A stretch of 55,661 bases of DNA from [Phormidium] sp. LEGE 05292 (GCF_015207735.1 NZ_JADEWG010000034.1:1-55661), one strand, 5' to 3'. Shown: positions 10,722 through 20,599, counted from the first letter of the stretch. Translations and numbers: made by a program. Notes: generated by a model not told the origin, from the letters alone.

Positions 10722-10763
10722 ATCCCATCATATTTAGCGTCACTGCGTTTTGATTTAGGAAGG

Positions 10764-10922
10764 TACGACTAAAGTCGCTACAACAAACCAGGTTCGTTGT
10801 GAGCACTTCAGTGCTTTTATTCCCAGAATGTACGACTAAAGTCGTTACAACAAACCAGGTTCGTTGTGAGCACTTCAGTGCTTTTATTCCCAGAATGTAC
10901 GACTAAAGTCGTTACAACAAAC
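10764..10922. repeat. 67-bp tandem repeat with two hairpins per unit
   Basis: Units begin at 10764, 10831 and 10898, a period of exactly 67 bp, with the third truncated. Each unit holds CGACTAAAGTCG (stem CGACT/AGTCG) and AGCACTTCAGTGCT (stem AGCACT/AGTGCT). Copies differ by one base (GTCGCTAC versus GTCGTTAC), so the amplification is recent. It lies between nifT and the [2Fe-2S] protein gene and may insulate or end the nif transcript. Confidence 0.9.
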
Positions 10923-10973
10923 TTAATGAGATAAATTCTGCGTCCACATTTGCAAAGATTAGGAGTTACCCCG

Positions 10974-11594
10974 ATGGATATGTGTAGTTTTCAACCTCAG
11001 TCAAGCTTCTTTTTAGAAGGACAGTTTTTAGGTTTTGAACAAAAGTCCAGTGGGAAAATTAAATCTTTGCGAATTGCGGTAGAAAATAATGTGTTGCAAA
11101 TTAAGTTACCGAAAGAGACAAGGGGGAAAATTAAACAGGTTTTAATTCCGGGCGATCGCATTGAAGTATCAGGGGAAAGAAAACAAAAACATTTTACGGA
11201 TTTACCTAAATTAACAGCTTATCAAGTTAATAAAGTTAATGAATCTTTGGGAGAAGATTGTCTCAATAATTGCTTACCAACAGTAGATATTGTCGAATCG
11301 ACTCTTAAATCTAAAAAAGTCAAGTTATTAGTTTGTAAAAAATCTGGTTGCATGAAACGGGGTGGTAAAAAGCTGAGTCAAGAATTAGAAGCTGCTTTGT
11401 GCGATCGGGGTTTACAAAATCAAGTAGTTATTGAATATACCGGATGTTTAAAATGTTGTGCTTCTGCACCTAACGTACTTTTAATGCCAGGAAAAGTTCG
11501 CTGTAGCAAAATGTCTCCTGAAAAAATTGTTGATTTGTTAGCTGATAAACTATCACCAACCATGTACAGCTATCAACAATTTCCCTTAACTTAA
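10974..11594 (+). CDS. Thioredoxin-like [2Fe-2S] ferredoxin domain protein
   Basis: The C-terminal half (about residues 115-195) has the thioredoxin-like [2Fe-2S] pattern: LLVCKKSGCMKRGGKK, then YTGCLKCCASAPNVLLMPG. The N-terminal half (SFFLEGQFLGFEQKSSGKIKSLRI...) is an OB-like domain I cannot name. I start at the ATG at 10974, which gives 206 residues, because AGGAG (10961-10965) lies 8 nt upstream; an in-frame TTG at 10950 lacks that support. Genes of this type accompany nif operons in cyanobacteria, suggesting an electron-transfer or cluster-handling role, but this is inference. Confidence 0.85.
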   Translation: MDMCSFQPQSSFFLEGQFLGFEQKSSGKIKSLRIAVENNVLQIKLPKETRGKIKQVLIPGDRIEVSGERKQKHFTDLPKLTAYQVNKVNESLGEDCLNNCLPTVDIVESTLKSKKVKLLVCKKSGCMKRGGKKLSQELEAALCDRGLQNQVVIEYTGCLKCCASAPNVLLMPGKVRCSKMSPEKIVDLLADKLSPTMYSYQQFPLT

Positions 11595-11625
11595 TTGTAC
11601 CCCAACTTTCCCAAATTAACCTACT

Positions 11626-12042
11626 ATGTTTACTGTAATTTTCTACGAAAAGCCCGGTTGTACCAATAACAAAAAACAAAAAGCTTTACTCTTAGAAGCT
11701 GGACACCAAGTACAGCCAGAAAATCTCTTAACTACTACTTGGACTAAAGAAAAATTACGTCCGTTTTTTGGAGATTTACCTGTTCGTGAGTGGTTTAATT
11801 ATAGCGCCCCTCGCGTTAAATCAGGTGACGTAAATCCTGAGTTTTTAGATGAGAACACGGCATTAGAGTTAATGATGGCAGATCCTTTATTGATTCGCCG
11901 TCCATTAATTCAAGTTGGTGATGTACTAACAGTGGGATTTAACTTAGAAAAAATAAATGCTTGGATTGGCTTAAAACCTGAAGTTCCCGTGAATCAAGAC
12001 TTAGAAACTTGTCCCCGTACCAAAGCAGCAATGTCTCATTAA
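11626..12042 (+). CDS. ArsC/Spx-like nitrogenase-associated protein
   Basis: This 138-residue member of the ArsC/Spx thioredoxin-fold family begins MFTVIFYEKPGCTNNKKQKALL. Only one active-site cysteine is present (GCTNN), as in nitrogenase-associated ArsC-like proteins, also called NifO-like. The middle segment LRPFFGDLPVREWFNYSAPRVK and RRPLIQVGD...VGFN follow the family pattern. It lies in the same direction as the upstream nif genes. The biochemical role is not established. Confidence 0.85.
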   Translation: MFTVIFYEKPGCTNNKKQKALLLEAGHQVQPENLLTTTWTKEKLRPFFGDLPVREWFNYSAPRVKSGDVNPEFLDENTALELMMADPLLIRRPLIQVGDVLTVGFNLEKINAWIGLKPEVPVNQDLETCPRTKAAMSH

Positions 12043-12059
12043 AGAGATGGGGAATTACT

Positions 12060-12437
12060 ATGAATCTTTCTTCTCTACCATTTGAAGATTTACCACCTGA
12101 TGCTTCCGGTTTGGAAGATACTTTACAACGTCTACAATTGGAAGAGATGCTTGCTAAATATTTTTATGATGCTTGTCATCCTGAACAGCAGGCATTACTC
12201 TCTAATTGTGAGTGGTATATTACCACTTATAGCGAAGTCCCAACACTAATTATTGAATGCCCGGATCAAATAGTTAACTGGAAAGTTTTAAAATCTTTGG
12301 TTAAAATTGGCGGCGTACTTAAACGCATAGCCAAACAAGGCAAAATTAGAGTTTACTCGCCTGCAAGTAAAAATGCACCCTTTGAAATGCGAGTAGATGA
12401 ATTACCTGTTTATCGGTATCCAGATTTACTAAGTTAA
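12060..12437 (+). CDS. Conserved hypothetical protein at the end of the nif region
   Basis: This 125-residue soluble protein is not assigned to a family. I use the ATG at 12060, preceded by GGGGAATT, because the longer frame (from 12009) overlaps the ArsC-like gene by 34 nt. It is acidic at the N-terminus (LPFEDLPPDASGLEDTLQ), with a central hydrophobic strand (WYITTYSEVPTLIIECPD) and a basic region (VKIGGVLKRIAKQGKIRVY). It is followed by a convergent gene at 12530. A nif-related role is suggested only by position. Confidence 0.7.
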   Translation: MNLSSLPFEDLPPDASGLEDTLQRLQLEEMLAKYFYDACHPEQQALLSNCEWYITTYSEVPTLIIECPDQIVNWKVLKSLVKIGGVLKRIAKQGKIRVYSPASKNAPFEMRVDELPVYRYPDLLS

Positions 12438-12529
12438 AGAACTCAGAGAAGATGGAGAAGATAAACCTGGTTTCTTAAACAAGACGTTCGACAAAATTGG
12501 TCAAAAACTCGAATTTTTCTGAAGTTAAC

Positions 12530-15500
12530 TCAAGTCAGAAAAATAAAATCCTGCTGAGTAATCAAATTAGCAGAAATGCCATTCAAAGTTGCCAACAATT
12601 GATTATTGCTAGTCAAACTAATCAAAGTGTTATTTCCGCTTTGAACAATGCTCAGTTGTGGGAAAGTTAGATTACCCAACAAAACTAAGGAATCTACCCC
12701 ATCTTGGAAGTCAGTAATCACATCACTACCTTGACCAACAACTAACACAAATTTGTCACTGCCGTTGCCTCCCATGAGTGAGTCATTACCAACATCACCA
12801 CTAAGCAAGTCGTTGCCATCGCCACCGATGAGGGTATCATCTCCTTTACCACCATAAAGGGTATCATCTCCCAGTTCGCCATTAATCCAATCTGCGCCTT
12901 GATTGCCGAACAACAAATCATTGCCAGCACCACCGCAAATGTCATCGTCATCGCTGGCAGTATCGTTACCATTATTACCTCCGATACCTCCGAAAATAGT
13001 GTCGTTGCCATCATTACCGCATAGACTGTCATTGCCTAAATCACCGAATAGCAAATCGTCTCCTGCATCACCGCAAGCTATGTCATCATCTTTACCAGCG
13101 TAGATAGTATCATTCCCATCTTCGCCAAACAGCGAGTCATTGCCAGTGTTGCCATGAAGCAAATCATCACCGCTACCACCGAAGATTAAATCGCGCTCGT
13201 TATCGCTGAAAGCATCGCTACCACCGCCGAACACGGTATCGTTGCCTTTATCACCAGCCAAGGTATCATTGCCTCTGTCCCCAAATAGTAGGTCATTTCC
13301 TTGACCACCACGAACGAAATCGTTACCTTGACCACCACGCACAGTATCATCACCTTGATTACCGTTCACAAAGTCGTCATCTTCGTTACCGTTAGCGAAG
13401 TCGTTACCTTTGTTAACGCAAATCCAATCCCGTCCTTTACTGCCAAAAATCAAATCATTCTCTTTTCCACCAAGTAGGTTATCGTCACCCGCTGTTCCTA
13501 ACAATAAGTCCTCATCAGCAGACCCCTGAAGCAGATCGTTGCTGTTAGTACCAAACAGTAAATTGTTGTCGTCATTAATCGATCGCACCTGCTCAGTGGC
13601 ATTTAATTCTGCTGATACACCAGGCAAATTATTAACATCAGGATGAATAATTTCATCGCAGAAACAATCAACAGTGCCATTTTGATCGCTAACCCCAAGA
13701 TTACCAACAGGCGTGTTGTTAACTGGGTTAATTCTTAGGTTAACAGTAGTATCAGCAGTGGTATAATTTGCACCATCAAATCCACGCCAATTGAAGCTAG
13801 TAGTACCACTCCAACCAGTAGCGGGAATAAAGCGGAGATTGATTAGTTCAGCAAAGGGAATCTCTTGATTAAGGGTGACATTGCTGTTACCTAATAGCAA
13901 TATACCGTTATTGGGAAGAGAAACAATTTTTATTTTGCTGAACTTATTATTAGAATTGGTAAAATCAGTAGGCGAGAAAGTAGTCAGCGTATTTTCTTTC
14001 CCGGTTTTGTTGATATTGGTGTCAACTACTGAAGTATCATCATTAACAATTGTGCCAACCGCTCGGTTACTAATGACCGTCCCATTCAAGAGGTTATAAA
14101 GGTTAACTAAGAAGTTTTTGTTGGTTTCTACAACTGTATTGCCATTAACAGCGACGGAGATATTTTTGAAGATTTCTCCTGGGTTAAAAGTGAGAACACC
14201 AACAGCACTATTGTAATCTTTTCCGGCAATGGAAATGCCGTCAGTAGTAGCGTAGTTAACCTTTACAGGTTGATAGCTGGGGTTAGATAAAGTAACGACA
14301 AAATTGAAGTTAGTAGTGCCACTGTCACCTTCATTTTGTATGACATCAGCAATAGCAATTCCTGGGAGAGAATCATCATTGTTGATGGTTCCTACAGCGG
14401 TGCCATTAGCGATCGTAGCGTTGATCGGATTAGAGAGATTGAGATTGAAGGTTTCGTTGGGTTCGTATTTGTAATCACCAAGGGAAGTAATAGCGATCGT
14501 TTTTTTGGTTTCCCCTGGTGTAAAACTCAGAGTCCCAGAAGAACTGTTGTAATCGCCATCTGCAAAAGTAGCAGTACCATCAGAAGTGCTGTAGTCAAAA
14601 GTGATTGGTTGAGAACTAGCATTGCTTAAGGATACCTCAAAAGTGTGGGTGACAGTACCACCATTACCTTCATTTTGGGCAATAGCGTTGCTGATAGAAA
14701 TTGCAGATAATTGTGCAGGTAATTGGTCATCATTTTTGATGGTTCCTACGCCAGTTTCATCAGCAATAGTCGCGTTAGTTGGGTTAGAGAGTTTCACCTC
14801 AAAAGTTTCATCAGCTTCGGATTTGGTATCACCATTAACCGCAACTGAAATACTTTTTTGAGTTTCCCCAGCAGCGAAAGTAAGAACCCCAGAATTACTG
14901 GTGTAATCGTTATCGGCGGTAGTGGCAGTGCCATCTTGAGTGGTGTAGTTGACGGTGATTGGTTGACTGCTAGCATTGTTTAAACTAACAGTAAAGTTGA
15001 AGTTAGTTGTACCGTTATTTTCTTCAGATTGAGTGACATCGTTGATAGAAATAACGCTAGGTGTATTATTGGAATTAGCGATCGCTAAAACAAAACTATT
15101 GCTGGCAGTAGCATTAGAGGTATCTTTGGCAGTTACCTTAATACTGAGGTTGCCCACATTCTCATTATTAGTAGGAGTGCCACTGAAAGTACGGGTAGTG
15201 GCATCAAAAATCAACCAACTAGGCAGTTGGTTGCCATCATCCAGTGTGGCTGTATAGCTGAGGGTGTCCCCAATATCGACATCCTTGAAGGTATTCTCAG
15301 GAACGGTAAAGCTAAACGCACTGCCTTTAGTAGCACTTTGATTGGCAATGGGATTGGCAACCGTTGGGGGATCGTTGACAGGAGTGATAGTGGTATCAAT
15401 GGTACTAGTAGAAGCTGAAATTGCTGTTGTTCCACCATTGGTACTGGTATTAACATTAATGGGAGTTGCATTATTGGTAAAACCAGCAGTGTAGCTGTCG

Positions 15501-17596
15501 TCTAATGCCCTAACACTCAGAGCAGTTGGAGTACCGTTATAGTTACTAGCAGGGACAAACCGCAGCAAACTACTGGCTGAAAGTGCTAATGCTGTGCTGC
15601 CATCTCCGACTGTGCCAATGTCATACCAGTTAGTGCCATTATTAGTGGAATATTGCCATTTTCCTTGGGTTGAGCTGGCTGTGTTACTGACGATCGCAAC
15701 ACCGCTTAAACTTGCGCCTAAATCTGGGTCGCTGATTTTTCCAGAGAACAAATTGCTAATAGTTTGACCAGGCGGGTTAGCAGTATCTTCGTCTACAGGA
15801 GCTAGAGTAGCATTGCCTGTCAAGCTAGGAGCAGTATTGTTGAGTTTTAGATTAACCGTTGCGATTCCAGTAATTTGCAGAGTCGGATCTCCAGGCATTC
15901 CGCCGTATTCCACGACGTAGCCGTTCATATTAGTATTATTGGCAGCGTAGTCGTTCCACTTACCAGTGGGCAAGAAGTGAGCATAGTCTTCCCCTGGGTT
16001 TACACCGTAATTATTCGGCTCACCAAGTTGCCAGTTAGTGTAGCTTCCATTAACCGCACTTCCATTGGACAATCCTTGCCAAAATAAAGTTCCGGCTTCT
16101 GGCCCTGTTACCCAGCGCCATTCTCCTTCCTGAACACTATCGTTGGCTCCCATCCATCCCTGACCTTGAAGTTTACTCGAAACAAAGGAGTTTTCGCTTT
16201 CAGAGGTGATAGTCACCAAATAACCTTTTAGACCAAAGAGGGTTTTACTGTTAGCCACACTACGAGCAATATTCCAGTTAATAGCTGGAGCATCAATAAA
16301 ATCGTAGAAGTGACCATTTACAGGGTTCGCTAGGTTACTACCAAGGGTGAACTGAATTGAGCGGGGAAGTTTGGTAGGTGTATTGCTACTGTTGCTGTAA
16401 GTGACTTTCCTGAGAGCATCTTGATATGTATCAACGGAAGCAGAGCCTTTTAGGGTCATCACACCTGTGATGTTATTGTATTTCCAAGTCAGACCATCAA
16501 CGACACCACTGGTGCCTGTCTGACCGGAAATGCTCAAACTGTCTTGGCTAGCATTAAAGTTAGTAGAGATAACTACGCTTGCTTCATCTAGGTTTGCGCC
16601 ATCAGGATCGGTTATCGTCAGAGGGGAAGCAACGATCGTAGGGGTAGAACCCGTGAAATAGTCAACTGTACTGTTGAGGTTGAGTTTTAATACCGGGGGC
16701 TGATCGTCATTAGTAATGGTTCCCTTGACTGGCTCGCTAGTGACAACATTGTAATTGTTGCTGCTGATTAAACTTAATTCAACGGTTTCGTCTGGTTCAA
16801 CATCTGTGTCTTTAGTCGGTGTAATGGTGAGGGTGGCAGTATCAGAACCAGCCGCAAAGGTGACATTACCAATTCCAGTATTGCTATCAAATTGAAAGTT
16901 ATTTCCACTAGAAACCGTGTAATCGGTGTTGTAAATCGCATTACCACCAACGTTGAAGTTAACCGTTAGTGTAGTAGAGAGATCGCCAGTGCGGTTAAAA
17001 GTATAAACTAAGTTGGTAGCCCCATCTTCTGTTACCGAACTCGGTGAGATGGCTAGGGAAATTCCAATAGCTAAAATACCCGGATAGCTTGCCGTTACTG
17101 AAGGTTGAAAAGCTAAAAGTGAATTGGCTTGGCCTATTTTTACCTCTAGATCCCAGTTGCCTCCTTTGGCTGAATTTCCTGTTAAGGTGCGAGTTGCGGC
17201 AATGTTTGCTCCGGTTAACTGATGCAGTTTTTGGATAAATTCTTCGCCTGCATCCCCTGCTGCTACGTTACAGCCGTAGAGTAAAAGAGTGCGATCGTAC
17301 TGTGTAGATTTCCAACTTTGCCATTGCAAACCATAGTCTTTGAGAGTATCCAAATTTAGTTGGGCATTTCCCAAATACAAACAGCCAGGAGCACCGTGAC
17401 AAACAATATGTACTGCCGAAACCTCACTGCGAGAACCCAGTATCTCCGTAATTTGATAGATACCATCTTTTGCCGGGTCAAGGACTATTACTTCATAAGT
17501 CCCATCTACTCCCGCTACCAAAGTCTGATAATCAGCTACAGCAGCATCGATAACAACAATAGCGTTATGCCTGTTGGCAACAAATTCGTTATTCAT
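12530..17596 (-). CDS. Giant Calx-beta / C-type lectin / RTX repeat surface protein
   Basis: This 1688-residue modular protein is probably secreted or surface-attached. Domains in order are a DUF4347 region (about 13-170, VVIDAAVADYQTLVAG... GCNVAAGDAG), a Calx-beta repeat (about 175-297), a C-type lectin domain (about 430-560, with GWMGAND, an EPN sugar-binding motif and KWND), cadherin-like domains (about 580-880), three further Calx-beta repeats (about 885-1225), another cadherin-like domain, then about 15 RTX calcium-binding nonapeptides of the GGxGNDxxxG type (about 1385-1625) and a C-terminal RTX cap. No classical signal peptide is seen; RTX proteins usually leave by type I secretion. 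It may be an adhesin. No secretion genes lie nearby. Confidence 0.9.
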   Translation of the reverse strand: MNNEFVANRHNAIVVIDAAVADYQTLVAGVDGTYEVIVLDPAKDGIYQITEILGSRSEVSAVHIVCHGAPGCLYLGNAQLNLDTLKDYGLQWQSWKSTQYDRTLLLYGCNVAAGDAGEEFIQKLHQLTGANIAATRTLTGNSAKGGNWDLEVKIGQANSLLAFQPSVTASYPGILAIGISLAISPSSVTEDGATNLVYTFNRTGDLSTTLTVNFNVGGNAIYNTDYTVSSGNNFQFDSNTGIGNVTFAAGSDTATLTITPTKDTDVEPDETVELSLISSNNYNVVTSEPVKGTITNDDQPPVLKLNLNSTVDYFTGSTPTIVASPLTITDPDGANLDEASVVISTNFNASQDSLSISGQTGTSGVVDGLTWKYNNITGVMTLKGSASVDTYQDALRKVTYSNSSNTPTKLPRSIQFTLGSNLANPVNGHFYDFIDAPAINWNIARSVANSKTLFGLKGYLVTITSESENSFVSSKLQGQGWMGANDSVQEGEWRWVTGPEAGTLFWQGLSNGSAVNGSYTNWQLGEPNNYGVNPGEDYAHFLPTGKWNDYAANNTNMNGYVVEYGGMPGDPTLQITGIATVNLKLNNTAPSLTGNATLAPVDEDTANPPGQTISNLFSGKISDPDLGASLSGVAIVSNTASSTQGKWQYSTNNGTNWYDIGTVGDGSTALALSASSLLRFVPASNYNGTPTALSVRALDDSYTAGFTNNATPINVNTSTNGGTTAISASTSTIDTTITPVNDPPTVANPIANQSATKGSAFSFTVPENTFKDVDIGDTLSYTATLDDGNQLPSWLIFDATTRTFSGTPTNNENVGNLSIKVTAKDTSNATASNSFVLAIANSNNTPSVISINDVTQSEENNGTTNFNFTVSLNNASSQPITVNYTTQDGTATTADNDYTSNSGVLTFAAGETQKSISVAVNGDTKSEADETFEVKLSNPTNATIADETGVGTIKNDDQLPAQLSAISISNAIAQNEGNGGTVTHTFEVSLSNASSQPITFDYSTSDGTATFADGDYNSSSGTLSFTPGETKKTIAITSLGDYKYEPNETFNLNLSNPINATIANGTAVGTINNDDSLPGIAIADVIQNEGDSGTTNFNFVVTLSNPSYQPVKVNYATTDGISIAGKDYNSAVGVLTFNPGEIFKNISVAVNGNTVVETNKNFLVNLYNLLNGTVISNRAVGTIVNDDTSVVDTNINKTGKENTLTTFSPTDFTNSNNKFSKIKIVSLPNNGILLLGNSNVTLNQEIPFAELINLRFIPATGWSGTTSFNWRGFDGANYTTADTTVNLRINPVNNTPVGNLGVSDQNGTVDCFCDEIIHPDVNNLPGVSAELNATEQVRSINDDNNLLFGTNSNDLLQGSADEDLLLGTAGDDNLLGGKENDLIFGSKGRDWICVNKGNDFANGNEDDDFVNGNQGDDTVRGGQGNDFVRGGQGNDLLFGDRGNDTLAGDKGNDTVFGGGSDAFSDNERDLIFGGSGDDLLHGNTGNDSLFGEDGNDTIYAGKDDDIACGDAGDDLLFGDLGNDSLCGNDGNDTIFGGIGGNNGNDTASDDDDICGGAGNDLLFGNQGADWINGELGDDTLYGGKGDDTLIGGDGNDLLSGDVGNDSLMGGNGSDKFVLVVGQGSDVITDFQDGVDSLVLLGNLTFPQLSIVQSGNNTLISLTSNNQLLATLNGISANLITQQDFIFLT

Positions 17597-18212
17597 GAGG
17601 TAAATGCGTCCCTTGGAAGAGTTTGTTCGTAGGAGAAAAATTGGAATAAAATGGATTAATGGTATATGTTTCAGGAGAGAAATCAGACACAGCTATTCTG
17701 CTGGACTAGAAAAATGGGCCAGCATATATAGTAGTCTGAGAAAAAAGGATGACTTTTTTCAATCTCTCCTATTTTTTACTGGAAGTCCTACAAAGCCTTT
17801 GTTTTCTTGATTCATGTTGTGATGTGAGTGTTTTTACAGATTTTCAGTGAAAATAACTATCCAAATATATAATATATATTTTTTTTTCCTAAGTAATTTC
17901 ACTAGTTGATATTTTTATACATTTACTTGAGATATATAAAAAAAACTTATAATTTCTCGCTATTCATTCACATATAGTTATCTGGATACTCTGGCTACGT
18001 ATAACCCACATTCCGTACTCCCTAGATATAGTGTGTCATACCTTTATAATTCCTAGATTTAGAGTAGAACTAATGTACTAAAAATTACATACAACACGCA
18101 CAACTCTGGCTGCATCAAAGCTTTTAGGCTTTATTATCAAAATAATTTATATCAGCCGCTACTTTTGACACCAAATATCCAGGAAAGTAGTTTTTGATAG
18201 TAACGCAAGTTG

Positions 18213-18317
18213 CTAGTGCAGCGCGGCAGAAATAACCAATCAGTTTTTTCTCCCCATCCCCCCATCTGTTCATCTTTGGAGTGGAACAGGTGGGAAATTT
18301 CTGCCCAGATGCACTAG
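18213..18317. mobile_element. MITE-like element with imperfect 21-bp inverted ends
   Basis: The left arm CTAGTGCAGCGCGGCAGAAA(T) at 18213-18233 and the right arm at 18297-18317 are reverse complements over the outer eight and inner seven bases, with a diverged six-base centre. The 105-bp body has no coding frame. This is the form of a small non-autonomous inverted-repeat element. Copy number is unknown. Confidence 0.5.
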
Positions 18318-18373
18318 TGGGCTGGCGCTCTAGAATGGAAGTATCTGATTTTGAGCAACAAAAATTGTTGTAG

Positions 18374-18405
18374 CTGTAGAGACGTTGCGTGCAATGTTTC
18401 TACAG
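18374..18405. repeat. Diverged copy of the GTAGAGACGTTG palindrome
   Basis: CTGTAGAGACGTTG and CAATGTTTCTACAG form imperfect arms around a CGTG centre. This is the same family as the perfect palindromes at 24783-24814 and 34592-34621. Confidence 0.7.
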
Positions 18406-18482
18406 TAGTTCAAAATAAAAGGGTAATTGTTGGGTTTTTAGTATTAATTAAATTTACTAGTTTTGTTTATCAAGGTAAATGT

Positions 18483-20465
18483 ATGAAGAGAGTTTTTAAA
18501 CCAGCTATTGATTTAATGAATCAATTGAAGTATCCGCAAAAATTTACTTTGATTACCATGTTACTGGCTTTGCCTTTATCTTTAATGATGTGTTTGTTTT
18601 TATTGGAAACTAATATTCGGATTGATTTTACTCAAAAGCAAACTTATGGAATTAAGTATTTACAGCCTTTACGTGAACTTAGAGAAGCTATTTTTGAAAG
18701 TTATTTGATTGAGCAAGAGTTAAAGTATAACTTTGATTCTGAAATTTATCAAAATAAGCTTAAAAATGCTAATCAAAGAACTGGGGAAATTTTCCAAAAG
18801 TTAATTAATAAAGACCGACAATGGAAAAATGTGCTACTAACTACTACTAAGCTGAATGAAGTCAAAAGTACCTGGGAGCAATTACAAGAAAATTATCAAA
18901 TTTGGAGTCCAGAAACTAAGAATGTTTTTTATAATCGATCGATCGCCCAAACTTACGAACTCACAGCCAAAGTTGGAGAGGCTTCCAATTTAATTTTAGA
19001 TCCTTATTTAGATGCTTATTATTTCAGCGATGCTATTCTCGCCAAACTTCCCCAAATTCAAAGAACATTAATCGAAATTAAAATTCTCGGTAATAGTATT
19101 AATCGCAATCAAGAAATTACACCGGAAGAGAGAGGCAATCTAGTGCAATTATCCGGTTCATTAAAAGATTATACTCAAGAATTATCGCGCAATTTAGAAG
19201 TAGCTTTGAATCAGTCTAATTCGCCAGATTTACGACTCAAACTTAATCAAGATTTACAAGAACTGCTCCTCACTAGTAAACAATTAAATAAGCAACTTGA
19301 TGTTCTCACTAGTCCTTATGCCAATGCACAACCACTTAACTATATACATCAAGCTGACCAAACTTTAAAGTTAAGTTCTAAATTAGAAAATAAAATTTCT
19401 CAAGCTTTAAATAAGATTTTACAAACTAGAATTAGATATTTGAGAACAAGACAGCAAATAATTGTTATTTTTGTTTTGCTAATTTCGGGAATTGTGATTT
19501 ATCTTTGGATCGCTTTTTACAAAGCAGTTATGTTGACGGTGGAACATTTAGACGAAGCTGCTAAACGAATGACTAATGGTTTTGTTGGCGAAGATATCAG
19601 GCTAGAAAATAAAGATGAACTTGGTCAAATTGGGAAGTCTTTTAATAAAATTGTTACGGCTTTACGCTACTCTAACGAAGAAGTTACTCGTTTAAATGAA
19701 CGACTTAAAACAGATAATTTACGCATGAGTGCTGAGTTAGAAATAGCCAGACAATTACAAGAAATGATTTTACCTAAAGAAGAAGAACTTAAACAAATTG
19801 CCGAACTTGATATTTCTGGTTTTATGGCTCCTGCTCATGAAGTTGGTGGTGATTATTACGATGTTCTGCAACAAAATGGTAAAATTAAAATTGGTATTGG
19901 AGATGTTACAGGTCATGGGTTAGAAAGTGGTGTGGTGATGATTATGGCACAGACGGCTGTGCGAACTTTACTAACAGTAGAAGAAACCGATCCTGTAAAG
20001 TTTTTAAATGCTTTGAATCAAATTATTTACCGCAATACTAATCGGATGAAATCCCCCAAAAATATGACATTATCGCTGTTGGAATATGAAGCGGGAGTAA
20101 TGCGTTTAAGTGGACAACATGAAGAGTTAATTGTGGTGCGAAATAATGGAAAAATTGAACGAATTGATACTTTTGACTTAGGTTTTCCTTTAGGGTTAGA
20201 ACCAGATATTACACCGTTTATTCAACAGGTGGAAATTACTTTGCGATCGGGAGAAGTTGCTGTACTCTATACTGATGGTATTACTGAAGCTGTAAATTCG
20301 CAAAATGAACTGTATGGCTTAGAAAAATTTTATGCAATTCTGCAAAAAAATCATCATCTTTCAGCTGATGGAATTCGTCAAGCTGTGATTGACGATCTGA
20401 TGAGTTATATCAATGAACAAAAAGTATTTGATGATATTACATTAGTAGTAATTAAACAGAGATAA
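18483..20465 (+). CDS. Membrane-bound SpoIIE/RsbU-type protein phosphatase with HAMP domain
   Basis: This 660-residue PP2C-family serine phosphatase probably acts on an anti-sigma-factor antagonist in a partner-switching pathway. I place the start at the ATG at 18483 (MKRVFKPAID), with AAGG 7 nt upstream; the longer frame would run back through a repeat element. It has a transmembrane helix near residues 22-42, an extracytoplasmic helical sensor region, a second membrane helix (IIVIFVLLISGIVIYLWI), a HAMP linker, a short coiled coil, then the phosphatase domain with metal-binding aspartates in HEVGGDYYDV, GIGDVTGHG and LYTDGITEA. No anti-sigma genes are adjacent. The sensed signal is unknown. 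Confidence 0.9.
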   Translation: MKRVFKPAIDLMNQLKYPQKFTLITMLLALPLSLMMCLFLLETNIRIDFTQKQTYGIKYLQPLRELREAIFESYLIEQELKYNFDSEIYQNKLKNANQRTGEIFQKLINKDRQWKNVLLTTTKLNEVKSTWEQLQENYQIWSPETKNVFYNRSIAQTYELTAKVGEASNLILDPYLDAYYFSDAILAKLPQIQRTLIEIKILGNSINRNQEITPEERGNLVQLSGSLKDYTQELSRNLEVALNQSNSPDLRLKLNQDLQELLLTSKQLNKQLDVLTSPYANAQPLNYIHQADQTLKLSSKLENKISQALNKILQTRIRYLRTRQQIIVIFVLLISGIVIYLWIAFYKAVMLTVEHLDEAAKRMTNGFVGEDIRLENKDELGQIGKSFNKIVTALRYSNEEVTRLNERLKTDNLRMSAELEIARQLQEMILPKEEELKQIAELDISGFMAPAHEVGGDYYDVLQQNGKIKIGIGDVTGHGLESGVVMIMAQTAVRTLLTVEETDPVKFLNALNQIIYRNTNRMKSPKNMTLSLLEYEAGVMRLSGQHEELIVVRNNGKIERIDTFDLGFPLGLEPDITPFIQQVEITLRSGEVAVLYTDGITEAVNSQNELYGLEKFYAILQKNHHLSADGIRQAVIDDLMSYINEQKVFDDITLVVIKQR

Positions 20466-20487
20466 GTTGTTAATCATTGGTTACTTG

Positions 20488-20598
20488 TTATTGGTCGTTG
20501 GTAAAGATGTTATTAGTGGAATTGTAGGTTTGGATGCTCATTTTTTGACCACCAGCTTGAACAAAATGTTTATCAAAAGTTAAAACTGTTGGAATATT
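20488..20598 (-). pseudogene. C-terminal fragment of a PIN-domain (VapC-like) gene
   Basis: On the minus strand 36 codons ending at TAA (20488-20490) read NIPTVLTFDKHFVQAGG, which resembles the last strand and acidic site of VapC-type PIN ribonucleases (LTFDKxF-AG). The frame runs directly into the distal end of the CRISPR array and has no start, so it is a truncated remnant. The match is short and this call is tentative. Confidence 0.45.
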
Positions 20599-20599
20599 T

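Larger units (their letters stand above)
17597..18482. other. AT-rich intergenic region between surface protein and phosphatase genes
   Basis: There is no convincing gene in this stretch of nearly 890 bp. It is AT-rich around 17850-17950 with poly-T runs. It contains a 105-bp inverted-repeat element (18213-18317) and an imperfect copy of the GTAGAGACGTTG palindrome (18374-18405). Promoters for both divergent genes must lie here but none could be fixed by eye. Confidence 0.6.

Noticed and set aside
12742-16087. Numerous open frames on both strands within the giant RTX/Calx-beta gene
   Set aside because: They are shadows of the strongly biased repeat codons of the real 1688-residue frame.
17604-17810. 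68-codon plus-strand open frame upstream of the surface protein gene
   Set aside because: No start signal, no family resemblance, and it lies in the likely promoter region of the divergent gene.
18351-18482. 44-codon N-terminal extension of the phosphatase gene
   Set aside because: It is cysteine-rich, runs through a repeat palindrome, and the ATG at 18483 has a well-spaced AAGG site before the membrane helix.
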